Assembly: GCA_003402315.1 (NCBI GenBank)
Contig: QFXI01000022.1
Coordinates: 52,410-116,409 of the forward strand
Direction of reading: 5' to 3'
DNA: 64,000 bases
Origin: Candidatus Nitrotoga sp. LAW
GTDB lineage: Bacteria; Pseudomonadota; Gammaproteobacteria; Burkholderiales; Gallionellaceae
This document shows positions 48,291 to 58,404 of this stretch, piece by piece (positions within the stretch are counted from its first letter, which is position 1; each line of letters begins with the position of its first letter). The notes beneath the pieces are model-generated. The model searched no databases. It saw only the letters and a list, made by a program, of their open reading frames with translations, and was not told where the DNA came from. The position numbers were made by a program, and so were the translations under genes.

Positions 48291-49428
48291 GTAACTTACT
48301 GATTGTATTTTTCAACAGCTCTGTCGTGAAATTCACTTCCTTATCGGTGGTAAAGCGTCCCACGGTGAACCGAATCGAGCTGCGTGCCAATGCATCGCTG
48401 CGTCCCAAACCACGTAGCACATAGGACGGCTCCAGGCTCGCCGAAGTGCAGGCAGACCCGCTAGATACCGCAATATCAGTGATCGCCTTGGTCAGCGAGT
48501 CACCATCTACATAATTGAAACTGACATTCAGGTTATGCGCTACGCGCTGTTCAAGATCGCCGTTCAGGTACACGTCTCCTATACTGGACAAGCCGCGCCA
48601 CAGACTGTCACGTAGCGTACGGATACGTTCGTTTTCTGTTGTCATCTCCGCTTGCGCTATGCGAAACGCTTCACCCATACCAACGATCTGGTGTGTCGCC
48701 AGGGTGCCTGAACGTATGCCACGTTCATGCCCGCCACCATGCATTTGCGCTTCCAGACGCACTCGCGGCTTGCGCCGCACATACAACGCACCGATACCTT
48801 TGGGACCATAAGTTTTGTGTGCGGAAAACGACATCAGGTCAACTTTCAAGCGCAGCAAATCGATTACTATTTTTCCAGTGGCCTGCGCCGCATCAACATG
48901 GAACAGAATGCCGCGCTCACGGCATATTTCACCGATCGCGGCGATGTCTTGAATTACACCGATTTCGTTGTTGACATACATTATCGAAACGATAATGGTA
49001 TCAGGGCGCAACGCCGCCTTTAATTTATCCAGATCGAGCAAGCCATCCGGTTCGGAATCGAGGTAGGTTGCAGAAAATCCTTGCCGCTCCAATTCGCACA
49101 CGGTATCAAGTACCGCCTTATGCTCGATTTTCATCGTGACAATGTGCTTACCCTTATTTTGGTAGAAATGTGCCGCACCCTTCAGGGCCAGATTGTTGGA
49201 CTCGGTCGCACCCGAAGTCCAGACGATTTCTTTAGGGTCGGCGTTTACCAGTGCCGCCACCTGTTCACGCGCCCGTTCCACCGCTTCTTCCGCCACCTGG
49301 CCATAGATATGGGGGCTTGCCGGGTTACCGAACTTTTCGGTTAAATAGGGAAGCATCGCTCCAGCAACACGCGGATCAATGGGCGTAGTGGCTGAATAGT
49401 CCAGGTAAATTGGGAGATGCAGACTCAT
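48274..49428 (-). CDS. iscS: IscS/NifS-type cysteine desulfurase
   Basis: A 384-residue PLP enzyme that takes sulfur from cysteine for iron-sulfur clusters and thio-modifications. The start [18 protein letters not shown] lysine in [18 protein letters not shown], and the sulfur-accepting cysteine in [21 protein letters not shown] mark the IscS class. It is distinct from the SufS-type enzyme at 52221. No iscU, hscA or hscB is adjacent. It may therefore serve tRNA thiolation or feed other acceptors, though this is inference. Confidence 0.93.
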   Translation of the reverse strand: MSLHLPIYLDYSATTPIDPRVAGAMLPYLTEKFGNPASPHIYGQVAEEAVERAREQVAALVNADPKEIVWTSGATESNNLALKGAAHFYQNKGKHIVTMKIEHKAVLDTVCELERQGFSATYLDSEPDGLLDLDKLKAALRPDTIIVSIMYVNNEIGVIQDIAAIGEICRERGILFHVDAAQATGKIVIDLLRLKVDLMSFSAHKTYGPKGIGALYVRRKPRVRLEAQMHGGGHERGIRSGTLATHQIVGMGEAFRIAQAEMTTENERIRTLRDSLWRGLSSIGDVYLNGDLEQRVAHNLNVSFNYVDGDSLTKAITDIAVSSGSACTSASLEPSYVLRGLGRSDALARSSIRFTVGRFTTDKEVNFTTELLKNTISKLRDENL

Positions 49429-49446
49429 TTTAATTTTGGACTCAAA

Positions 49447-50013
49447 TTATGCCTCACGCGCTAAAGCAAGAAATTCCGTGCGCAATGCCAGATTGGGTTG
49501 AAGTTCACCGAGCATAGCTGACGTAACGGTTTCTTCTCCCTCGGTGCTAATGCCACGGCTTTCCATGCACATGTGCCGACAGCGAATAACCACGCCCGCC
49601 GCTTTTGGTTCCAGATGCGTCATCAAGGCGTTGGCAATTTGAATGGTGAGCCGTTCTTGTACCTGTAACCGCCGGGCAAAACAATTAACCAAACGCGTCA
49701 GCTTAGACAAGCCCACTATTTTTCCATTAGGAACATAGCCGATCGTGGCTTTGCCAAAGAAAGGCGCCAGATGATGCTCGCAATGACTATAAACGGGAAT
49801 GCCCCGTATTACGATAAGCTCGTTGTAATCTTCCGCTCCATCCTCAAACACTTTTAGAAGTTCTGCTGGATCTTGGGTATATCCGGAAGTCCAGTGCTTC
49901 CAGGCAGTGACAAGGCGGGACGGTGTTTCAACCAAGCCGGCTCTATTGGGGTCTTCCCCCAAACTTATCAGAAGCCGACGCCAATCTTGCTCGGTAAACT
50001 GTTGTTCTGACAT
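49447..50013 (-). CDS. folE: GTP cyclohydrolase I
   Basis: First step of folate synthesis: GTP to dihydroneopterin triphosphate. From the ATG at 50013, 188 residues. Zinc and catalytic motifs are visible: VYSHCEHHLAPFFGKATIGYVPNGKIVGLSK and RCRHMCMESRG. An ATG at 50031 is equally in frame. It stands between a Rieske protein and the desulfurase, an arrangement shared with the wider iron-sulfur cluster but not obviously functional. Confidence 0.95.
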   Translation of the reverse strand: MSEQQFTEQDWRRLLISLGEDPNRAGLVETPSRLVTAWKHWTSGYTQDPAELLKVFEDGAEDYNELIVIRGIPVYSHCEHHLAPFFGKATIGYVPNGKIVGLSKLTRLVNCFARRLQVQERLTIQIANALMTHLEPKAAGVVIRCRHMCMESRGISTEGEETVTSAMLGELQPNLALRTEFLALAREA

Positions 50014-50054
50014 CTGTACTTTACCTGTCAATGTTGGCCTTCATAAGACTTAAA

Positions 50055-50375
50055 TCAATCCCAGCGATTGTCGCGTACTTGAATATCGTCGTTTTCAATG
50101 CGCACGGGGAAGGTAGCAGTCGGTTCATAAGCAGGTGCAGTCAATGCCTCGCCAGTGCGTATGCAGAAACGTGCGCCGTGGCGCGGGCAAATGATCTGGT
50201 CACCTTCGACCGTGCCACCCGTAAGCCGGCCAGAATCATGAGTGCAGACGTCCTCGATAGCATAATATTGACCTTCGAGATTGAATACCACGGCCTGCGC
50301 GCCATCCACATCCACCACTCGCCACTCGCCTGGCGCAAGTTCACCGACTCGCGCAACCGTCACCCAATCACTCAT
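50055..50375 (-). CDS. Rieske-type [2Fe-2S] ferredoxin
   Basis: A 106-residue Rieske protein with the cluster motif CTHDSG...CPRHGARFC. The length and lack of a membrane helix fit a soluble ferredoxin of the type that serves non-haem oxygenases. It lies in the iron-sulfur cluster between folE and the rhodanese. A partner oxygenase is not visible. Confidence 0.93.
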   Translation of the reverse strand: MSDWVTVARVGELAPGEWRVVDVDGAQAVVFNLEGQYYAIEDVCTHDSGRLTGGTVEGDQIICPRHGARFCIRTGEALTAPAYEPTATFPVRIENDDIQVRDNRWD

Positions 50376-50496
50376 TCCAATTCCATTTTTAATTATTCCT
50401 ATGCACTGGTCTCATGCTTGATATATACGTTATGTGGCGAGTTTTGAATGGATAAAGATGTTGCCGCAACTTATTCTCCAAAACAGCCAATATTGT

Positions 50497-50820
50497 TTAA
50501 TAGGTTGGCATTGTGCTATCGACTTGCTGAGCCCAAGCATGAATGCCACCTGTCAAGTTGCTAACATGAGTAAAACCATTCTGTTCTAAAAAAACGGCAA
50601 TCTGCATACTGCGCATACCGTGATGGCAAATACAGACGATTGATTGTTCCGCATTTAGCTCCGACAGCTGGCCGGGAATAGTATTCATCGGCATCGTCAA
50701 CGCTCCGTCAATGTGACAGGTTTGAAATTCCCATGGCTCACGCACGTCGAGCAATATTGGTTGATTTCGCGTTTTATCCGAAAGCCATGCGGCTAAATCA
50801 GGTGCAGTTAAATTTTGCAT
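50497..50820 (-). CDS. Rhodanese domain protein (GlpE-like)
   Basis: A 107-residue single rhodanese domain: PILLDVREPWEFQTCHIDGALTMPMNTI and the active-site loop CHHGMRSMQIAVFL, in which the first cysteine carries sulfur. Such proteins transfer sulfane sulfur. It sits among cysteine desulfurase and Nfu genes, so sulfur delivery to cluster or tRNA pathways is plausible but not shown. Confidence 0.93.
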   Translation of the reverse strand: MQNLTAPDLAAWLSDKTRNQPILLDVREPWEFQTCHIDGALTMPMNTIPGQLSELNAEQSIVCICHHGMRSMQIAVFLEQNGFTHVSNLTGGIHAWAQQVDSTMPTY

Positions 50821-50964
50821 AATTAATGACAGCCATTCATTTGCGGATGAAATATCATCATCCGACTCTATTTAAATATGTTTTTACAAATTATCGTGTT
50901 GGCTTATCGGCTTTATACCAGCATCAAATTAAAGAATAAGCCAGAAAGAGAACAATCATTACAA

Positions 50965-51525
50965 CTACACAGACAGGACTTCTATATCCGGCTCAATCGT
51001 TCGAAGTAGGCTCGTGATACTGATGAGCGTGGCCGATGTCGAACTCGGGCATGAACCGCATGCGCCTTGAAGATGCACGCTGAGAAAGTTACCGGAGAAG
51101 CCGATTACATGCAGATCTCCGCCGTCGCTTCGCAGGTAGGGACGGATCTTTTCGTCAAGCATCGCATTGATCTTATCAAAGCGCACCTGATCCTCTGGGC
51201 TGAGGCCAGCAATTGCGACGGCCGCCGCCGCAACCAAGGCTTCCGAAGATGCATCCGCTGCGGGCGCCTCGCGGAGTGGTACGGCAATTAAGCGCGCCAA
51301 CTGGGGCCAATGGGCTTTACCGTCCTGCGTGACCGTTAGGCAGCTGTCAACGTAAAACACATTGGTTACATGCTCGATATCAAATAACGCAGAAGCAAGG
51401 GTATCGGACTTGGCTTCTTCGGCATTATCGTAGGAGTGCGATATCCCCCATGTTAGGGGCTCCTTAAGCATAAATTTCACTGCGTTTGGATTAGGCGTGT
51501 CTTCTATTTCAGCAATTTTTGGCAT
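50965..51525 (-). CDS. nfuA: Nfu-type iron-sulfur carrier
   Basis: A 186-residue two-domain protein. The N-terminal half resembles Nfu_N (EDTPNPNAVKFMLKEPL, ALFDIEHVTNVFYVDSCLTV). The C-terminal NifU-like domain has the cluster-binding CxxC in QGACGSCPSSTSATL and DEKIRPYLRSDGGDLHVIG. Nfu proteins carry assembled 4Fe-4S clusters to target enzymes. It follows sufU in the operon after a 210-base gap. Confidence 0.93.
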   Translation of the reverse strand: MPKIAEIEDTPNPNAVKFMLKEPLTWGISHSYDNAEEAKSDTLASALFDIEHVTNVFYVDSCLTVTQDGKAHWPQLARLIAVPLREAPAADASSEALVAAAAVAIAGLSPEDQVRFDKINAMLDEKIRPYLRSDGGDLHVIGFSGNFLSVHLQGACGSCPSSTSATLISITSLLRTIEPDIEVLSV

Positions 51526-51735
51526 TTCTATCCCTTAAAAATTAAGGCCTTACTTTTAACGCCTTTGGCAATCCTGTAAGCAATAGGTTGCTATAAATAA
51601 CCGCTTGGCCAAGCCTCTCCTCTTATGACTGTATTACTTGTAGCAAGTTTTACATGTCACCTTGCTTGAGAATTTTGGGCACACTGGAACCGCCGATAAA
51701 TTCGTTTCCGATATAAAATTCGTTTTTAATTATTC

Positions 51736-52221
51736 TCAGGCATCACCGATCGGGGCATGCATTGGATCTTCTTCCGCTTCGGTCGAGGTGGACGCTACTG
51801 CGTTGAATGCACCATTTAGCGTATGCCACGGCAGAATTGCGCATTTGACACGCGTAGGCAAATCGCTCACTCCAGCGAATACGGCAAGCCTGCCAATGTG
51901 GGGGCAATTTTCATGGGAAAGTTTACCCGTAGCCATGGCAAGAAACTCCTGGATCAGCGTTTCCGCCTCCTCACGTGTCTTGCCCTTGACTGAAGTGGTC
52001 ATCATCGACGCAGATGCTTTGCAGATTGCGCAAGATTCACCCTGAAATGCAATGTTGTTGATACGGCCTTCATCAACATCAACATCCACGGTAATGTGAT
52101 CACCGCACAGAGGATTGTGCCCCACTGCATGATGGCTGGGGTTTTCAATCGTGCCGTAGTTACGCGGCTTTTTATTGTGATCGAGGATCACCTCCTGATA
52201 GAGAGATTTATAGTCAGCCAT
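51736..52221 (-). CDS. sufU: SufU-type scaffold/sulfur relay protein
   Basis: A 161-residue SufU-family protein: YQEVILDHNKKPRNYG, the zinc/iron ligands in HNPLCGDH, GESCAICKASASMMT and LPTRVKCAILPWHTL. SufU activates SufS in many bacteria, especially Gram-positives, in place of SufE. Its ATG overlaps the sufS stop by one base (TAATG), so they are tightly coupled, and no sufE is visible. Confidence 0.95.
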   Translation of the reverse strand: MADYKSLYQEVILDHNKKPRNYGTIENPSHHAVGHNPLCGDHITVDVDVDEGRINNIAFQGESCAICKASASMMTTSVKGKTREEAETLIQEFLAMATGKLSHENCPHIGRLAVFAGVSDLPTRVKCAILPWHTLNGAFNAVASTSTEAEEDPMHAPIGDA

Positions 52222-53480
52222 TATGTAAATATTTTCTGTACGGTACGGATGCCGGCGATTAGCGCATCGACTTCATCCATGGTGTTGTAGAACGCAAACG
52301 ATGCGCGCGAAGTGGCAGGGACGTGCAAACGTTGCATAACTGGCTGTGCGCAATGATGCCCGGTACGCACAGCGATACCTTCCTGGTTGAGCAGTGTGCC
52401 AATATCATGCGGATGCACACCATCCACGGCAAAAGACAATACTGCCGCTTTATGCTCGGCGGTGCCCATAACGCGCACACCCGCTATGGAACTTATTTGC
52501 CCGGTTGCATACTTTAGAAGATCAAGCTCATGTGCCGCTATTGCATCCATGCCAATTGCCGACAGGTAATCGACGGCCGCGCCAAGCCCGATTGCCGCAG
52601 AAATTGGCGGAGTACCGGCTTCGAATTTATGCGGAATGGTGTTGTAAGTGGTTTTTTCGAACGTCACCGATAAAATCATGTCACCACCACCCTTGAATGG
52701 CTGCATGCTTTCCAAAAGTGCGGCACGGCCATAAAGAATACCGATGCCGGTTGGCCCGCACAGCTTGTGGCCTGAAAATGCGTAAAAATCACAATTCAAA
52801 TCTTGCACATCGATCTTGGTGTGCGGTGCCGCCTGCGCGCCATCAACCAGCACCGGCACGCCACGCGCGCGTGCGAACGCAATCATTTCTTTGATAGGGT
52901 TAATGGAACCAAGCGCGTTGGAGACGTGTGTTACTCCAACAAATTTGGTGCGATCGTTAAATAATTTCTCATATTCATCTATCAGCAATTCACCCGCATC
53001 GTTAATCGGTACCACACGAATCTTTGCGCCCTTTTCTTCAGCCAGCATTTGCCACGGCACAATGTTTGCGTGATGTTCAAGCGTGGTCAGAATAATTTCG
53101 TCTCCAGCCCCGATAAATTTACGGCCATAGCCATGCATCACCAGATTGATCGCGTCGGTAGTGCCACTGGTAAAAATGACTTCGCGATCTTCATTTGCAT
53201 TAATGAAACGCTGTAACTTGCGTCGCGCCTCTTCAAATTCGGAAGTCGCAACCTCTGACAGATAATGCACCCCACGATGAATATTGGCATGCTGTTTCGT
53301 CTGGTAGTACACAAGACGATCAATCACTTGCTGGGGCATTTGGCTCGAGGCGGCGTTATCAAGGTATACCAACGGTTTATCGTTGACCTTCAGTTTCAGG
53401 ATTGGAAAATCAGCGCGAATACGCCCAACATCGAAAGCGGACGTCGATCGAATTTTTTGTGTAGTCTGATTTGCGCTCAT
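52221..53480 (-). CDS. sufS: SufS-type cysteine desulfurase
   Basis: A 419-residue PLP cysteine desulfurase of the SUF machine. RADFPILKLKVNDKPLVYLDNAASSQMP opens the fold, PLP lysine in YAFSGHKLCGPTGIGILYG, and the persulfide cysteine in AVRTGHHCAQPVMQRL. The start overlaps sufD by four bases. It hands sulfur to SufU next door. Confidence 0.97.
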   Translation of the reverse strand: MSANQTTQKIRSTSAFDVGRIRADFPILKLKVNDKPLVYLDNAASSQMPQQVIDRLVYYQTKQHANIHRGVHYLSEVATSEFEEARRKLQRFINANEDREVIFTSGTTDAINLVMHGYGRKFIGAGDEIILTTLEHHANIVPWQMLAEEKGAKIRVVPINDAGELLIDEYEKLFNDRTKFVGVTHVSNALGSINPIKEMIAFARARGVPVLVDGAQAAPHTKIDVQDLNCDFYAFSGHKLCGPTGIGILYGRAALLESMQPFKGGGDMILSVTFEKTTYNTIPHKFEAGTPPISAAIGLGAAVDYLSAIGMDAIAAHELDLLKYATGQISSIAGVRVMGTAEHKAAVLSFAVDGVHPHDIGTLLNQEGIAVRTGHHCAQPVMQRLHVPATSRASFAFYNTMDEVDALIAGIRTVQKIFT

Positions 53481-54784
53481 AGCTGGGTCGCGGTTTGTTC
53501 GAGTACGGTTTGTTCAAGCTGGCATTTGAGTGACGAAATAGGTATGCGCTCGATGATCTCAGCCCCGAACGCGTAAGTCAGCATGTTCCGCGCCGCTGTA
53601 TCGGACAAACCGCGACTCTGCAAATAAAACACTTCTTCACTATCGAGCTGGCCGATGGTCGCACCATGTGTGCACTTCACGTCATCCGCGAAAATTTCAA
53701 GTTGCGGCTTGGTGTCAACGTGGGCTTTATTGGTTAATAGCAGGTTGCGGCTAGACTGCCTGGAATCGGTACGCTGCGCACCTTGACGCACCATAATTTT
53801 ACCGTTGAATACCGCATGTGCACCGCCGCCGACGATACATTTGTGCATCTGATGACTTACTGCGTGCGGCTTTGCATGGTCGATGCAGGTATGTGTATCG
53901 GCCAACTGACGCCCCGAGATTAGCGCCAACCCGTCAACCGCACATTCGGCCTCTTCAGCTAACTGTACATTCAAGTTATAACGCGAAATGCGCGCGCCGA
54001 ACGCGACACTCACCGACTGATAATTACTGGCATGTGCAAGTGATACCGCGCAGTTTGCAATATGAAATGCCTTCGCGCCTTCACGCTGCACCCGTATATG
54101 GTTGACGCGCGCATTATCGAGTAATGCGATTTCGGCCACCGCATTAGTGAAATAGGCATCTTCTTGCAATGAAACATAATCCTCAATCACTGTCACTGCG
54201 CTACCGGACTCGGCCAGCAACAGGCAACGTGGATAACTTACGACGTCCTTTTGTGTCGCAATGAATAGCAGGTGTACCGGCACCGTAACTGAAATGTCGC
54301 GTGGCACGACGATCAATGCCGCGTCATGTAGAAATGCAGTATTAAGGGCCGCAAATACATTGCCGCGAAATTCTGTAAGACGCCCCAAATATGGCTCGAT
54401 TGTTGCTGCGTGTGCAGTAAATCCAGCTTCCAGATTGACAACCGTTACACCACTGCCCGCAATGCCACTTGACAACTGGGGGGCATAGACGCCATCGACA
54501 AATACTAGCCGGGTAGTTGCTTCCTCGATATAAAAATGTTCTATGTCCGCTGCCTGGAGGCTAATGGTTGTGCGCACCGGATGGAACGACATTTTGGTGA
54601 GCAGCGAAATATCAGTAAAGCGCCATTCCTCGTCGCGCAGGGTGGGCACTGTCAGAGCCCCAACGCGGTCAACTGCCTCGGCGCGCAGCGCATTAAGCCA
54701 GGCCAACGGACTTGTAGGCAATTGCGGCTGCCCTGCCAGCAGGTTTTCCAAGTAACCTGCATTAATGGTGCCGGTTGCACTCAT
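53477..54784 (-). CDS. sufD: Fe-S cluster assembly protein SufD
   Basis: A 435-residue partner of SufB in the SufBCD scaffold. Recognisable segments: REDW-like [20 protein letters not shown] near the N-terminus, [67 protein letters not shown], and [23 protein letters not shown] with the SufD histidine. Overlaps sufC by four bases. Length fits the family. Confidence 0.95.
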   Translation of the reverse strand: MSATGTINAGYLENLLAGQPQLPTSPLAWLNALRAEAVDRVGALTVPTLRDEEWRFTDISLLTKMSFHPVRTTISLQAADIEHFYIEEATTRLVFVDGVYAPQLSSGIAGSGVTVVNLEAGFTAHAATIEPYLGRLTEFRGNVFAALNTAFLHDAALIVVPRDISVTVPVHLLFIATQKDVVSYPRCLLLAESGSAVTVIEDYVSLQEDAYFTNAVAEIALLDNARVNHIRVQREGAKAFHIANCAVSLAHASNYQSVSVAFGARISRYNLNVQLAEEAECAVDGLALISGRQLADTHTCIDHAKPHAVSHQMHKCIVGGGAHAVFNGKIMVRQGAQRTDSRQSSRNLLLTNKAHVDTKPQLEIFADDVKCTHGATIGQLDSEEVFYLQSRGLSDTAARNMLTYAFGAEIIERIPISSLKCQLEQTVLEQTATQL

Positions 54785-55575
54785 GCCACCGCCCCCGCTA
54801 CAGCTTTGTGCTCGACTCCAACCCAGTCGTAACCACGGGATTCGAGTTCTAACGCAAGCTCTTTGCCACCCGTCTTGATGATGCGGCCTGCTTCCATCAC
54901 ATGTACGTAATCCGGCACGATATAGTTCAGCAAACGCTGGTAGTGCGTTACCAGCACGATCGCATTATCTTTGTTGGCAAGCTGGTTGACGCCGTTGGCG
55001 ACGATCCTGAGTGCGTCAATGTCGAGACCGGAATCGGTCTCATCTAAAATCGCCAAGCGTGGGTCTAACATTGCCATTTGCAATATTTCATTGCGCTTTT
55101 TTTCACCCCCGGAAAAGCCTTCGTTTACACTACGTTCAAGAAAGTCAGGGCTCATTTCGAGTAATTTCATCTTTTCGCGCACATAGTCATCAAACTCAAG
55201 CGGGTCAAGCTCTTCTTTGCCACGATGGGTCTGTACGGTATTGTAGGTAAGACGCAGAAACTGGCTGTTGATAACACCAGGTATTTCAATCGGATATTGG
55301 AAAGCAAGGAACACGCCGGCACGTGCACGTTCTTCAGGAGCCAGATCAAACAAGTTCTGCCCTTCGAACATCACGGAACCTCCCGTAACTTCATAAGCTG
55401 AATGGCCCGCGAGTATCTTGGAAAAAGTGCTCTTGCCCGAGCCATTTGGCCCCATAATGGCATGCACTTCGCCGCGCCTTACCGTTAAATCCAATCCTTT
55501 TAGAATTTCGGTACCATTCACGGTCGCACATAACCCGCGTACTTCGAGCACGATCTTGCTGTCTGGGTAAATCAT
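54781..55575 (-). CDS. sufC: Fe-S assembly ATPase SufC
   Basis: A 264-residue ABC-type ATPase of the SUF machine: Walker [17 protein letters not shown], signature [16 protein letters not shown], Walker [17 protein letters not shown], and the switch histidine in [10 protein letters not shown]. It drives the conformational change of SufBD. Start overlaps sufB by four bases. No membrane partner exists, as expected. Confidence 0.97.
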   Translation of the reverse strand: MIYPDSKIVLEVRGLCATVNGTEILKGLDLTVRRGEVHAIMGPNGSGKSTFSKILAGHSAYEVTGGSVMFEGQNLFDLAPEERARAGVFLAFQYPIEIPGVINSQFLRLTYNTVQTHRGKEELDPLEFDDYVREKMKLLEMSPDFLERSVNEGFSGGEKKRNEILQMAMLDPRLAILDETDSGLDIDALRIVANGVNQLANKDNAIVLVTHYQRLLNYIVPDYVHVMEAGRIIKTGGKELALELESRGYDWVGVEHKAVAGAVA

Positions 55576-57008
55576 CCAACACTCCCTTCTAATTTGAAAC
55601 TGAGCAATGCGGTTGCTTCGACCGCAAATTCCATTGGTAATTGCTGAAATACGTCTTTACAGAATCCATTGATGATCATCGACACCGCAGCTTCCGCGTC
55701 AATTCCGCGTTGTGCGAAATAAAACAACTGATCCTCACCGATCTTTGAAGTCGATGCTTCATGTTCTATTTGGGAGCTATTGTTCGCCACCTGTATATAG
55801 GGGAAGGTATGGGCACCGGAATTCTGTCCAACCAACATCGAATCACATTGTGAATAATTGCGCGCACCCGTGGCGCCTGGTGCAACCTTGACCAATCCAC
55901 GGTAGCTATTATTGGAATGACCAGCCGAGATCCCTTTGCTGACTATCGTGCTACGCGTGTTTTTGCCGATATGTATCATTTTGGTGCCTGTGTCGGCTTG
56001 CTGATAATGGTTGGTGACCGCAACGGAATAGAATTCTCCAACCGAATTATCACCAAGCAGCACACAAGAAGGATATTTCCAGGTAATCGCCGAACCGGTT
56101 TCTACCTGAGTCCAGGAAATACGTGAATTCACCCCTTTAGCCAGACCGCGCTTGGTTACAAAATTATAAATGCCGCCGACGCCTTTCTCATCACCTGCAT
56201 ACCAGTTCTGCACTGTTGAGTATTTGATGTCGGCGTTATCGAGCGCCACAAGCTCTACTACCGCAGCATGCAGCTGATTGCTGCTGAACGCAGGTGCGGT
56301 ACAACCCTCAAGGTAAGAGACCGAAGCCCCTTCTTCAGCAACAATCAATGTCCGTTCAAATTGACCTGATTCCTCGGTATTGATGCGGAAATAGGTCGAT
56401 AAATCCATCGGGCATTGAACCCCTTTGGGGATATAACAGAACGAACCATCGGTAAACACGGCTGAGTTGAGCGCGGCATAAAAATTATCACTGGGCGGAA
56501 TTACGGTACCAAGATATTTCTGCACCAGCTCAGGATGATCAAGCACCGCTTCCGACATGGAACAGAAAATAATGCCAACCTCGGCAAGTTTATCTTTATA
56601 AGTAGTCGCCACGGATACGCTATCAAAAATAACATCTACCGCAACGCCAGCAAGCGCCATACGCTCATGCAACGGCACACCCAGCTTTTCAAAAGTACGC
56701 AGCAATTCAGGATCAACCTCATCCATACTTTTTAATTTCGGTTTTTGCTTAGGCGCAGAGTAATAGCTGATAGCCTGAAAATCGATCTTCGGATAATGGA
56801 CATTGGGCCATATAGGCTCTTCCATCTTAAGCCAGGCTTCATAAGATTTAAGCCGAAACTCAAGCAACCATTCTGGCTCTTTTTTCTTGGTCGAAATCAT
56901 CCGGATAGTATCTGCATTCAAACCTTTCGGCGCGACATCAGACTCGATGCTAGTGACGAAGCCATGTTTATAAGGCTGGTTGACGAGGTTTTGCAGCGTT
57001 GCACTCAT
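55572..57008 (-). CDS. sufB: Fe-S cluster assembly protein SufB
   Basis: A 478-residue scaffold protein: [65 protein letters not shown] (with a conserved Cys), [46 protein letters not shown]. Assembles clusters with SufC and SufD. The longest SUF gene, intact, and the second gene after the A-type carrier. Confidence 0.97.
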   Translation of the reverse strand: MSATLQNLVNQPYKHGFVTSIESDVAPKGLNADTIRMISTKKKEPEWLLEFRLKSYEAWLKMEEPIWPNVHYPKIDFQAISYYSAPKQKPKLKSMDEVDPELLRTFEKLGVPLHERMALAGVAVDVIFDSVSVATTYKDKLAEVGIIFCSMSEAVLDHPELVQKYLGTVIPPSDNFYAALNSAVFTDGSFCYIPKGVQCPMDLSTYFRINTEESGQFERTLIVAEEGASVSYLEGCTAPAFSSNQLHAAVVELVALDNADIKYSTVQNWYAGDEKGVGGIYNFVTKRGLAKGVNSRISWTQVETGSAITWKYPSCVLLGDNSVGEFYSVAVTNHYQQADTGTKMIHIGKNTRSTIVSKGISAGHSNNSYRGLVKVAPGATGARNYSQCDSMLVGQNSGAHTFPYIQVANNSSQIEHEASTSKIGEDQLFYFAQRGIDAEAAVSMIINGFCKDVFQQLPMEFAVEATALLSFKLEGSVG

Positions 57009-57105
57009 TAATATTACCTCCGAAAAATCATCAAGGTCGAAGAAAAAGCTTATCCACGGGTTGCATAAGGGGTTACATGGGGCAATTAAACAGTCACACC
57101 TTACG

Positions 57106-57465
57106 CTATGAATTTTGAACTATGGACTTTGCCGCTTCACCTGTCAGATTGAAGCTCTCGCCACAGCCGCACATACTGCCGACATTGGGATTGTCAAATT
57201 TAAACATCTGCTTAAGCCCTTCAGTCACAAAATCTAAACGCGAGCCGTTAATATAAGCCAAGGTCGAATCATTAAACACAACCTTAGCGCTATGCGCTTC
57301 GAATATATGGTCTCCTGCAAGCACTTCATCGGCATAGTCATAGGTATAAGCGTAGCCGGAGCAGCCGACTTTTTTGACGCCAACGCGTAGGGCAAGGCCT
57401 TTTCCACGTTTTGCGAGTTGTTTTTGAATCTGTTTTGCCGCATTTTCAGTTAATGTAATCGCCAT
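57106..57465 (-). CDS. sufA: A-type Fe-S carrier (SufA/IscA-like)
   Basis: A 119-residue A-type carrier: [15 protein letters not shown], the first cysteine in [16 protein letters not shown], and the CGCGESF end. It accepts and delivers iron-sulfur clusters. Placed between iscR and sufB, so either sufA or iscA would be a fair name. The leader between it and iscR contains a long hairpin (57547-57580). Confidence 0.93.
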   Translation of the reverse strand: MAITLTENAAKQIQKQLAKRGKGLALRVGVKKVGCSGYAYTYDYADEVLAGDHIFEAHSAKVVFNDSTLAYINGSRLDFVTEGLKQMFKFDNPNVGSMCGCGESFNLTGEAAKSIVQNS

Positions 57466-57546
57466 TATTTAACCTCCTGATAGTAGACAATAAAAAGTAT
57501 CGCGAAAGGCCCGGATAAATCCCAGAGTCAATCTTATTAAGGTTGA

Positions 57547-57580
57547 GGAGGTAAGGCGCGATTAATCGTGCCTTACCTCC
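57547..57580. promoter_or_regulatory. Long stem-loop between iscR and sufA
   Basis: GGAGGTAAGGCGCGAT pairs with ATCGTGCCTTACCTCC in a stem of about 16 bp with one G-U pair and almost no loop. On the minus strand it lies about 59 bases after the iscR stop and 82 bases before sufA. No T-run follows, so a simple terminator is unlikely. It may be a processing site or a partial attenuator that sets the iscR/suf ratio. Confidence 0.5.
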
Positions 57581-57638
57581 ATTTACCCCACGAAACTAAA
57601 CGATCTAAGTATTCATCTAGCAAAGCATTAAATCTAAA

Positions 57639-58112
57639 TCACGCCGAAACAAGCACCGACTTAGTGATATTTTTACTGACGCTTACTGTTTTAATTTCGG
57701 ACTTGGGTTTGGCGGCATTGTCGACTAATTGTTGCAAGCTTACCCCCGCCATATAACCGTATAACGCTTCGTTCAACCCCATCCATAAATCATGTGTAAT
57801 GCACTGTTTCTCATCTTGGCAATTAGCTTTTCCACCACACCGGGTAGCATCCACTGACTCATCCACCGCCACGACAATGTCAGCGACTGAGATTTGCGCG
57901 CTTGGACGTGCCAAATAATAACCACCACCCGGGCCGCGCACTGCAACCACGATATTGCGCTTACGCAACTTACCGAACAGCTGCTCAAGGTAAGATTGCG
58001 AAATTTTTTGGCGCTCACTAATGCTGGACAGTGTTACCGGGCCACATCCGCCATGCAACGCCAGATCAGCCATTGCCATTACGGCAAAACGCCCTTTAGT
58101 GGTAAGCCGCAT
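57639..58112 (-). CDS. iscR: IscR-type Rrf2 transcription regulator
   Basis: A 157-residue Rrf2-family regulator: MRLTTKGRFAVMAMADLALHGG with the winged helix (ISQSYLEQLFGKLRKRNIVVAVRGPGGGYYLARP), and the cluster-binding cysteines in DATRCGGKANCQDEKQCITHDLW. These three cysteines plus the following His hold [2Fe-2S] in IscR. It is the first gene of the suf operon. A type 1 IscR site overlapping a promoter lies upstream at 58367-58399. Autorepression is the inference. Confidence 0.95.
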   Translation of the reverse strand: MRLTTKGRFAVMAMADLALHGGCGPVTLSSISERQKISQSYLEQLFGKLRKRNIVVAVRGPGGGYYLARPSAQISVADIVVAVDESVDATRCGGKANCQDEKQCITHDLWMGLNEALYGYMAGVSLQQLVDNAAKPKSEIKTVSVSKNITKSVLVSA

Positions 58113-58366
58113 GATTTCTCCCTGAATTTACATCGCACAAGATCAGCATTTTTATCTGTAATAGACATGCCAACGTGAACCAGCTCTTAATGTTTATAAA
58201 TAGCCGCACTATCCTAATTTGTCTTCTTCAGGGCAACTACGCAAAGACTTTTTCAGCCTGGCCCATGAACAATTTATGTAGAACTACTTTAAGAAGATCA
58301 GCTACCATTTGATCCTGCGCGATCATCACGCGAACTGAATTTATGAAAATCCTTAACTTGGGAAGA

Positions 58367-58399
58367 ATAATAAAATACCCAACCGATTTAGTCAACTAA
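58367..58399 (-). promoter_or_regulatory. iscR-suf promoter with overlapping IscR type 1 site
   Basis: On the minus strand TTGACT (58395-58390) and TATTAT (58372-58367) are separated by 17 bp. The 25-base window 58375-58399 matches 22 of 25 positions of the type 1 IscR consensus (ATASYYGACTRWWWYAGTCRRSTAT). IscR bound here would cover the -35 and spacer. A second copy of the GTTGACTAAA core lies 17 bases upstream, at 58403-58412, a direct repeat of unknown role. The leader to the iscR start is about 250 bases. Confidence 0.72.
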
Positions 58400-58404
58400 T
58401 AACT

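Noticed and set aside
58237..58326. A 29-codon frame on the minus strand inside the long iscR leader (MIAQDQM...EKVFA)
   Set aside because: There is no ribosome site before its ATG, no regulatory pattern such as a run of one amino acid, and the length is near chance expectation.
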